DNA of 38,220 nucleotides from Xanthomonas translucens pv. translucens DSM 18974 (lineage in GTDB: Bacteria > Pseudomonadota > Gammaproteobacteria > Xanthomonadales > Xanthomonadaceae), in assembly GCF_000331775.1 (NCBI RefSeq), contig NZ_CAPJ01000354.1, positions 1-38,220 on the forward strand, written 5' to 3'. Shown piece by piece: positions 32,330-38,220 of the stretch (within the stretch, counting starts at the first letter, position 1; each line of letters begins with the position of its first letter). The notes beneath the pieces are model-generated. The model had not been told where the DNA came from and ran no database searches. It was given only the letters and a program-made list of their open reading frames with translations. Position numbers and translations under genes: made by a program.

Positions 32330-33087
32330 GTTTCATGACGAAAACCGGTTCGGCGTGTGCCGCGATGCTGGTATTGGCCTGGTTCGCGCCGCTTGCCTCG
32401 GCGCAGGTGGTCCAGCAGTACGAGTACGAGCCTGACAAGATCTACCAGGTACGGACTGGCCTCGGAATTACGACGCAGGTCGAACTGAGCCCCAACGAGA
32501 AGATCCTCGATTACAGCACTGGTTTCACCAGCGGCTGGGAGCTGAGTCGGCGCGAAAACGTCTTCTACCTGAAGCCGAAGAACGTCGACGTCGACACCAA
32601 TATGATGATCCGCACGGCTACCCATTCCTATATTCTGGAATTGAAGGTGGTCGCCACGGATTGGCAGCGGCTGGAACAGGCCAAGCAGGCCGGCGTTCAA
32701 TACAAGGTGACCTTCACCTATCCCAAGGACACCAGTTTCGCTGCGGCCACGGACGAGGTGAAGAACGAGTCTCAGCTCGATACCCGCCTGTCCAAGGATC
32801 GACATTATTATTTCGATTATGACTATTCGACGCGCTCGAAGCAGACATGGATCGTCCCGAGCAGCGTCTACGACGATGGTAAATTCACTTACATCAAGAT
32901 GGATCTGACGCGCTTTCCGACGGGTAATTTCCCGGCCGTATTTGGTCGCGAGAAGGAAAATGACGAGGATTTCCTGGTCAATACCACGGTCGAGGGCAAT
33001 ACCCTGATCGTGCATGGGACCTATCCTTTCCTGGTTGTCCGCCACGGCAAGAATGTTGTCGGCTTGCGTAGGAATAAGCAAAAGTGA
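32326..33087 (+). CDS. virB9: VirB9 T4SS outer-membrane core component
   Basis: The 253-residue product has a signal peptide ending PLASA (26). An N-terminal domain (YEYEPDKIYQVRTGLGITTQVELSPNEKILDYSTGFTSGWELSRRENVFYLKPK) and a C-terminal CTD (PSSVYDDGKFTYIKMDLTRFPTGNFPAVFGREKENDEDFLVNTTVEGNTLIVHGTYPFLVVRHGKNVVGLRR) are typical of VirB9/CagX/TrbG. It sits between VirB7 lipoproteins and VirB10 in the core complex. The ATG overlaps the virB8 stop and its stop overlaps the virB10 GTG. Confidence 0.94.
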   Translation: MSFMTKTGSACAAMLVLAWFAPLASAQVVQQYEYEPDKIYQVRTGLGITTQVELSPNEKILDYSTGFTSGWELSRRENVFYLKPKNVDVDTNMMIRTATHSYILELKVVATDWQRLEQAKQAGVQYKVTFTYPKDTSFAAATDEVKNESQLDTRLSKDRHYYFDYDYSTRSKQTWIVPSSVYDDGKFTYIKMDLTRFPTGNFPAVFGREKENDEDFLVNTTVEGNTLIVHGTYPFLVVRHGKNVVGLRRNKQK

Positions 33088-34265
33088 ACTCGAACATACC
33101 TCCGTCTGACGAAAATAACGGCCACGAACAGAGTGAGCCGCGTTCTCCGCAAGCCGGCGACACGGGCAAGGAAAATCCCTATTTCGCCCGCCAGCGCCAA
33201 GCTGTCGATCCGGATCTGGATGCCAACGAACCTGTGCTGCGCTCCAGCGACGTTCAGAAGCTCAACAGGAAGGCGCTGTTCTTCCTCGCCGGCATCGCAT
33301 TGTTGCTGATCCTGGCGATCTTCTGGCTGGTAAGCGGCAGCGGACCCAGCGAACCGCCGCCCAAGCCCAAGCAGGAGGCGGTCGTCGCGCCTGCGTTGCC
33401 GCAGACTGCCGCGCCGTTGCCGGCACAGCCGGCCGAACCGGTAGCGCTGGAACAGCAGCCCAGCCTGCCGCCGTTGCCGCCGATGCCGACCGATAGCGAC
33501 CCATCCAATGCGCCTGCTTCGCGGCAGGAGCGCGGTCCTTCACTGCTGGAGCGGCGCATGGCCGGAATGCAGGATTCTGCCGGCCAGCAGGGTGGCGGAC
33601 TTGCCGGCATGTTGCCAGGGCAGCAGCCGGCTGGGGCAATGCAGGATGAGCAGCAGACCTCTGCAAAGCCCATCGCCAATCCTGACGGCCTGCTGGTGCG
33701 AGGCACTTATATTCGTTGCGTGCTGGAGACGCGGATCATCACCGACTTCCCCGGTTTCACGTCCTGCATCATTACCGAGCCGGTCTACTCCATCAACGGC
33801 AGGCGCTTGCTGTTGCCGAAGGGCTCCAAGATGCTCGGCCAGTATGGTTCGTTGGAACCGACCGCTCCGCGGATGCAGGTCGTCTGGGACCGTATCACCA
33901 CGCCAACCGGTATTGATGTGACGTTGATGGGACCCGGCGTCGACAACCTCGGCAGCGCCGGTCATCCTGGCCAATACAGCGCGCATTGGGCGAGCCGGAT
34001 TTCTTCAGCATTGATGATCAGCATGCTCAGCGATGCGTTCAAGTGGGCCGCGGCCAAAAATGGTCCTGCGACGACCACGGTGGGTATCAACTCGGGCGTT
34101 GCGACCGAGCAGCCGTACGAGAGCAACACCGCGCAAGCCATCCAGCGCCTGTCGGAACAGGCATTGGAGCGCCGGCGCCCTGCCACCGTGACCATCAACC
34201 AGGGCACCGTCGTCAACGTCTATGTGGCAAAAGACGTCGACTTCACCGCCGTGCTGCCGCGTTGA
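33084..34265 (+). CDS. virB10: VirB10 T4SS core scaffold
   Basis: The 393-residue product has a cytoplasmic N-terminus, one inner-membrane helix (63-83) and a Pro-rich periplasmic stretch (about 88-160). The conserved TrbI/VirB10 beta-barrel domain follows (GLLVRGTYIRCVLETRIITDFPGFTSCIITEPVYSINGRRLLLPKGSKMLGQYG, then SSALMISMLSDAFKWAA for the antenna region, and TVTINQGTVVNVYVAKDVDFTAVLPR). It spans both membranes and couples energy from the ATPases to the outer pore. The GTG start overlaps the virB9 stop. Confidence 0.94.
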   Translation: MNSNIPPSDENNGHEQSEPRSPQAGDTGKENPYFARQRQAVDPDLDANEPVLRSSDVQKLNRKALFFLAGIALLLILAIFWLVSGSGPSEPPPKPKQEAVVAPALPQTAAPLPAQPAEPVALEQQPSLPPLPPMPTDSDPSNAPASRQERGPSLLERRMAGMQDSAGQQGGGLAGMLPGQQPAGAMQDEQQTSAKPIANPDGLLVRGTYIRCVLETRIITDFPGFTSCIITEPVYSINGRRLLLPKGSKMLGQYGSLEPTAPRMQVVWDRITTPTGIDVTLMGPGVDNLGSAGHPGQYSAHWASRISSALMISMLSDAFKWAAAKNGPATTTVGINSGVATEQPYESNTAQAIQRLSEQALERRRPATVTINQGTVVNVYVAKDVDFTAVLPR

Positions 34266-34283
34266 TCGCGTAGAGACTGCATC

Positions 34284-35327
34284 GTGACCCTCGACGACTC
34301 CCCGACTGCGCAGATCTCCACGGATTTCCTGGATTACCAGTACTCGGTGCTGGGGATCCTGGACTACCTGAATTCGCCGGAAGTGACGGAAATCTGCATC
34401 AACCGTCCCGGCGAGTTGTACCTGGAGACGTTGCGTGGCTGGCAGAAGATGGACATCCCGTCGCTGACGTTCGATCGGGCTCGCCAGTTCTGCACGGCGG
34501 TGGTCAACGAAAGCAACACCGGCCAGCGCATCACCGATACCGATCCGGTGGTGTCGCTGACCTTCCCGACGGGGCAGCGTGCGCAGTTCGTCATTCCGCC
34601 TGCCTGCGATGCAGGCAAGGTGTCGATCACGATCCGCTTGCCGTCCAAGCACACGAAGACGCTGGAGCAGTACAAGGAAGACGGATTCTTCGAGGAGATC
34701 CTGGAGCAGAAAGCGGGCGTCAGCGATCAGGATCGGGAATTGCTTGAGCTCAGGCGCGAACGGAACTACGCCGAGTTCTTCAAGAAGGCCGTGCTGTTCA
34801 AGAAGAACGTCGTCGTCGCCGGCGCCACCGGCAGCGGCAAGACCACATTCATGAAGTCCTTGGTGAACCACATTCCCAACGAGGAACGTCTGGTCACCAT
34901 CGAGGACGCCCGCGAGCTTTTCATCAGCCAACCCAATTCCGTGCATTTGCTCTATTCGAAAGGCGGACAAAGCACGAGTAACGTGACGGCCAAGAGCTGC
35001 ATGGAGGCCTGCCTGCGCATGAAGCCGGATCGGATCATCCTGGCTGAGTTGCGCGGCGACGAATCGTTCTACTTCATCCGTAACTGCGCCTCCGGTCACC
35101 CTGGCTCCATCACCAGCTGCCACGCTGGCAGCATCGGCCAGACCTGGGATCAGTTGGCCTTGATGGTGAAGGCATCATCCGAGGGTTCTGGCCTTGAGTT
35201 CTCGGTCATCAAGCGTCTGCTGATGATGACCATCGACATCGTGGTGCATATCAAGTCGCATGCCGGCCGTCGCTATATCACCGGCATCGATTTCGATCCG
35301 GAGCGCACGCTCCACGGTGGGCAATGA
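34284..35327 (+). CDS. virB11: VirB11 T4SS ATPase
   Basis: The 347-residue hexameric traffic ATPase has an N-terminal domain, then Walker A GATGSGKT (180-187), Asp box TIEDARE (205-211), Walker B RIILAELRG (250-258) and His box GHPGSITSCHAGS (271-283). All catalytic elements are intact. It powers pilus assembly and substrate transfer at the inner-membrane face together with VirB4 and VirD4. It starts with GTG 18 bases after the virB10 stop. Confidence 0.95.
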   Translation: MTLDDSPTAQISTDFLDYQYSVLGILDYLNSPEVTEICINRPGELYLETLRGWQKMDIPSLTFDRARQFCTAVVNESNTGQRITDTDPVVSLTFPTGQRAQFVIPPACDAGKVSITIRLPSKHTKTLEQYKEDGFFEEILEQKAGVSDQDRELLELRRERNYAEFFKKAVLFKKNVVVAGATGSGKTTFMKSLVNHIPNEERLVTIEDARELFISQPNSVHLLYSKGGQSTSNVTAKSCMEACLRMKPDRIILAELRGDESFYFIRNCASGHPGSITSCHAGSIGQTWDQLALMVKASSEGSGLEFSVIKRLLMMTIDIVVHIKSHAGRRYITGIDFDPERTLHGGQ

Positions 35328-35461
35328 AGATGTTCATCAAGGTGAGCTCCCATACCTCGTCGTATTGACTTTGATTTTCCCTTCGAACACGATTGTTTGC
35401 GTCATCTGCGACTCGCCAGCTATTCGCCGGCACGGTCGATGGACACAGGAGTAAGCGCGGC

Positions 35462-36343
35462 ATGTTGCCAGGCATGGAACTATTGAGTTGCCCCGAAATG
35501 GCGGTTCCTGCCGAAGTGATGCAGCACGTCGTGCGCGTCGAGTCGTCGCGCAATCCTTTTGCGATCGGTGTGGTCGGCGGTCGCCTGGTGCGGCAGCCGC
35601 AAAACATCTCCGAAGCCGTCGCCACCGCGCGCATGCTCGAAGAAAAGGGCTACAACTTCTCGCTTGGCCTGGGGCAGGTCAACCGCTACAACCTGGCGAA
35701 GTACGGGCTCGATTCCTACGAGAAGGCCTTCAAGACCTGCCCGAACCTGCAGGCGGCCTCCAGGATCCTCGCGGAGTGCTATAGCCGTTCGGGCGGCAAT
35801 TGGGGGAAATCCTTCAGCTGCTACTACTCAGGCAATTTCGAGACTGGTTTCAAGCACGGCTATGTGCAGAAGGTCTATGCCTCGATCAACCAGGGGCGCG
35901 TGCAGGCGGACATTCCTGCAGGGGCGATTCCGCTGGTTTCATCCGGTGTACGCCGTCTTGCCGGCGAGACCGCGAAAGCTGCGGTGGTCCGCGAACTCGA
36001 TTCGGTCGTGTCGCGCCGCATCGAAGCCGCAAGCCAGCTCGCGAGCGGGCTGGCGGCGCAGCCGCAGCCGTCTGCGCTGTACCAGGCGGCTGCTGCAGCG
36101 CCGGTGCAGCAGGCCGCAGTGGTCGCCGCCGTCGGCAGCGCCGCGTTGCCGGCAGTCGCGTCCAACCCGGATCTTTATGTGATACGACCGACAGGTGCCG
36201 GCAAGGGAGTGGCGATGCCTGCGGTTAGCGGAGCCGATCCAGCTTCGCACGCGTCTGCGGGCGGGCCTCAGCCTGCTGCAGGTGCGGCCGTCCCTGGCCT
36301 GAACCGTCCGCCGCCGCCTGGCGACGGAGCTTTTGTGTTCTAG
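35462..36343 (+). CDS. virB1: VirB1-like lytic transglycosylase
   Basis: The 293-residue product has a goose-lysozyme-like SLT fold with catalytic Glu27 in VVRVESSRNPFAIGVVGG, then YNFSLGLGQVNRYNLAKYGL and CYYSGNF. An Ala/Gln-rich extension with AADIPAG-type low complexity follows. It opens peptidoglycan for T4SS assembly. There is no clear Sec signal peptide on this start, as in some VirB1 proteins where the N-terminus is ambiguous. A GTG/ATG-led frame begins upstream at 35393, but ATG 35462 follows an AGGAG site by about 10-12 bases. Confidence 0.87.
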   Translation: MLPGMELLSCPEMAVPAEVMQHVVRVESSRNPFAIGVVGGRLVRQPQNISEAVATARMLEEKGYNFSLGLGQVNRYNLAKYGLDSYEKAFKTCPNLQAASRILAECYSRSGGNWGKSFSCYYSGNFETGFKHGYVQKVYASINQGRVQADIPAGAIPLVSSGVRRLAGETAKAAVVRELDSVVSRRIEAASQLASGLAAQPQPSALYQAAAAAPVQQAAVVAAVGSAALPAVASNPDLYVIRPTGAGKGVAMPAVSGADPASHASAGGPQPAAGAAVPGLNRPPPPGDGAFVF

Positions 36344-36415
36344 CCAGTAGCAGTAGCGCTGCCATGCGAATGGCTTTTCTCGATCCCCCCTGTGTTTCAC
36401 TCAAGGAGATAGACC

Positions 36416-36826
36416 ATGAAGTTCAACAAATCTGAAATGAATTCTAACGTGAAGACAGTCGGCATGGCCGCATTGAAGGCCGCGATGTTCACTGCGGCCG
36501 TGTTCGCCTCCGGCGCTGTCATGGCGGCGGATGGCGGCGGTATGTATGCCGGCGCGGATACCAAGGTGTGCGGCTTTCTCGGCAGGACGAAAAATATCCT
36601 GGATATGGCCTCGGTCGTCGTCGTGACCATCGCGACGGTCTTCGCCGGCTACCAGATCGCTTTCGCGCACAAGCGCGTTTCGGAAGTGGCGCCCGTGTTG
36701 ATGGGGGGCGTGCTGATCGGCGGGGCTGGTCAGTTGGCCAAGATGCTGATCGGCGATACCGGTCAGACGGAGTGCAAGGCCACCGCAGCGATTCAGATGA
36801 TCCAGCACGTACTGCACTATGCATAA
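36416..36826 (+). CDS. virB2: VirB2 major T4SS pilin
   Basis: The 136-residue product has a long signal (MNSNVKTVGMAALKAAMFTAAVFASGAVMA, cleavage near residue 37) and two hydrophobic helices (NILDMASVVVVTIATVFAGYQIAF, then VAPVLMGGVLIGGAGQLAKMLI), the VirB2 pattern. AAGGAG precedes the ATG by 7 bases. It polymerises into the T4SS pilus. The 3' end overlaps virB3 by 8 bases. Confidence 0.9.
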   Translation: MKFNKSEMNSNVKTVGMAALKAAMFTAAVFASGAVMAADGGGMYAGADTKVCGFLGRTKNILDMASVVVVTIATVFAGYQIAFAHKRVSEVAPVLMGGVLIGGAGQLAKMLIGDTGQTECKATAAIQMIQHVLHYA

Positions 36827-37130
36827 GAACGTACTTTTCCGGGGCTGCACCCGGCCCGCGATGTTTTTCGGGGTCCCTTACATTCCGTTCTTCATCGGCG
36901 CGGGCGGCGGCTTTCTGATGGGTATTTATTTCAATATGTGGCTGCTGTTGCTGATTCCGGTGATCGTCTTCGTCATGCAGCAGATGACCAAGCGCGACGA
37001 GATGATATTCAGGATGCTCGGGTTGCGCTGGATGTTGAGGATGCGCGTGCGCAATCTGCAGCGCTACTCCGGGATGTGGGTGTTCTCTCCCAATGAATAC
37101 CGCAGGGATGTGCCAGGCGCCAAGCCGTAA
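36819..37130 (+). CDS. virB3: VirB3 inner-membrane T4SS component
   Basis: The 103-residue product begins MHKNVLFRGCTRPAMFFGVPYIPFF and has two membrane segments (about 19-55), then a basic tail with FRMLGLRWMLRMRVRNLQRYSGMWVFSPNEYRR. This matches VirB3, which associates with VirB4 ATPase. The start lies inside the virB2 end. Its stop sits inside the first of two hairpins that precede virB4. Confidence 0.9.
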   Translation: MHKNVLFRGCTRPAMFFGVPYIPFFIGAGGGFLMGIYFNMWLLLLIPVIVFVMQQMTKRDEMIFRMLGLRWMLRMRVRNLQRYSGMWVFSPNEYRRDVPGAKP

Positions 37131-37184
37131 TTCGGCTTGGCTGGTGTGCTTCGACCCCATGCACGAACGCATTCGTGCATGGGG
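37119..37184 (+). promoter_or_regulatory. Two consecutive hairpins between virB3 and virB4
   Basis: The first is a 9-bp stem (37119-37127 with 37133-37141) that contains the virB3 stop codon. The second is a perfect 13-bp stem, CCCCATGCACGAA with TTCGTGCATGGGG (37155-37167 with 37172-37184), around a CGCA tetraloop. No T run follows, so it is an attenuator or mRNA-stabilising structure more than a terminator. The remaining 118 bases before virB4 hold no gene. Confidence 0.7.
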
Positions 37185-37302
37185 TTGTTCGGTTTGCGTG
37201 ATACCGCAGACGGGACGCGCGTAGACAGGTGATTGTTCGATTGTTCCCGCCTCATCCGAGTCGGGCCTTGGCAAGACGAAATGCATTCAGAGTCATTCCA
37301 CC

Positions 37303-38220
37303 ATGTTCATTCCAGACACTTCGATCAGCGAGTTCATCTCCATCTCCACGCATGTGGCGCCTTCGGTGCTCAAGACGACGGGGGGAGACTTCATGTTGAC
37401 CTGGCATCTGGGTGGGCTGCCGTTCGTCGGCCGCGAAGAGTGGGAGATCGAGCATCGCCACAACACGTTCAACCGGATGCTGCAGACCTTGCGTGCGCCG
37501 GATTTCGCCAACGTGGCGTTCTGGGTGCATGACGTGCGCCGCCGCCGGCGCATCAAGTCGAGCGGAAAGTTCCGCCAGGCCTTCAATCAGGCGCTGTCGG
37601 ACGAATACTATGGCGCACTTTCTTCGCAGAAGATCATGCAGAACGAGTTGTATCTGACCATGATCTACCGCCCCGTGGTCACGGGAAAGCGGCTGATGAA
37701 CAAGTCGTCGAATGTCGCGCAGCTGCAGAACGAGCAGGATCAGGCGGTCATCAAGATCCTGGAGTTGGCCGGCAACGTCGAAGCCGTGTTGAAGGACTAT
37801 TCGCCTTACCGGCTCAGCATGTACGAAGCCAGCAACGGTGTGGTGTTCTCCGAGGCGCTCGAGTTCTTCGGCTACCTCATCAATCGCATCGACGAGCCGG
37901 TGCCGGTGCTGCAGGCGCCGGTTCCCGCCTACCTGCCGGTCAGCAAGCACATGTTCGCCAACAAGACCGGCGACTTCGTGATCAAGACGCCTGAAGGCGT
38001 CAACCACTTCGGTGCCATCCTGAACATCAAGGAGTACACCGATGGAACCTATCCGGGCATTCTGAATGGCCTGAAGTATCTGGATTTCGAATATGTCGTG
38101 ACCCATTCCTTCAGCCCGATGGGGCGCCACGACGCACTGAAGGTGCTGGACCGGACCAAGGGCATGATGATCTCGTCCGGCGACAAGGCGGTGAGCCAGA
38201 TCCACGAACTCGACTTGGCC
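37303..38220 (+). CDS. virB4: VirB4 T4SS ATPase, 3' end outside window
   Basis: The frame from ATG 37303 is open to the last base (306 codons) and matches the N-terminal CagE/TrbE/VirB4 domain: ISISTHVAPSVLKTTGGDFMLTWHLGGLPFVG, RQAFNQALSDEYYGALSSQKIMQNELYLTMIYRPV, FGYLINRIDEPVPVLQAPVPAYLPVSKHMFANKTGDF, GAILNIKEYTDGTYPGILNGLKYLDFEYVVTHSFSP. The Walker motifs would come later. It is the largest inner-membrane ATPase of the system. No strong ribosome site precedes this ATG, and it is separated from virB3 by the hairpin region. Confidence 0.92.
   Translation, partial: MFIPDTSISEFISISTHVAPSVLKTTGGDFMLTWHLGGLPFVGREEWEIEHRHNTFNRMLQTLRAPDFANVAFWVHDVRRRRRIKSSGKFRQAFNQALSDEYYGALSSQKIMQNELYLTMIYRPVVTGKRLMNKSSNVAQLQNEQDQAVIKILELAGNVEAVLKDYSPYRLSMYEASNGVVFSEALEFFGYLINRIDEPVPVLQAPVPAYLPVSKHMFANKTGDFVIKTPEGVNHFGAILNIKEYTDGTYPGILNGLKYLDFEYVVTHSFSPMGRHDALKVLDRTKGMMISSGDKAVSQIHELDLA

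Overview
The window looks like a chromosome segment of a GC-rich gammaproteobacterium of the Xanthomonas group. The main reasons are the gene order virD4-virB7-B8-B9-B10-B11-B1-B2-B3-B4 with a long VirB7, which is the layout of the chromosomal X-type IV secretion system (T4SS) of Xanthomonas and relatives, plus an Oar-like TonB-dependent receptor and a minor-pilin cluster next to uvrB.

Region 1 (1-6.4 kb) is housekeeping or core DNA: the 3' part of an SDR gene that has lost catalytic residues, a MarC-family membrane protein, a 1104-residue Oar-like outer-membrane receptor and the nucleotide 5'-monophosphate nucleosidase ppnN. Region 2 (6.4-15.1 kb) holds an AlgZ/FimS-like sensor kinase divergent from a type IV pilus minor-pilin operon (fimT/fimU, pilV, pilW, pilX, pilY1, pilE). 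tRNA-Asn and a second, convergent FimT-like pseudopilin follow. pilY1 has an AT-richer N-terminal two thirds and lacks the usual VWA/MIDAS start. Region 3 (15.2-17.4 kb) is uvrB and tRNA-Val(GAC).

Region 4 (about 17.4-28.27 kb) is an integrated, probably mobilizable element of about 10.8 kb. A 49-bp perfect direct repeat of the tRNA-Val 3' end bounds it, and a tyrosine recombinase lies at its right end. It carries an excisionase/AlpA-like regulator, a replication initiator whose linker-coding DNA is full of inverted and direct repeats (candidate embedded origin), a highly structured intergenic segment just before a MOBV relaxase (candidate oriT), and a cargo block. The cargo includes a SprT-like HExxH protein, a ribbon-helix-helix protein, a DEDDh exonuclease, an unusual tRNA gene with a long variable arm and a UAU-like anticodon between two near-identical palindromes, and an Xre-ImmA protein with a downstream partner gene.

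Region 5 (28.3-38.2 kb) is the X-T4SS locus. The virB genes look intact and tightly overlapped, but virD4, the coupling ATPase gene, carries a one-base frameshift and a separate perfect 24-bp tandem duplication. If these are real, the machine may be built without a working effector receptor. virB4 runs off the right edge.

The most unusual items are the island-borne class II tRNA(UAU) cassette, the origin-like DNA inside the rep gene, the multi-hairpin region before the relaxase, and the doubly mutated virD4.
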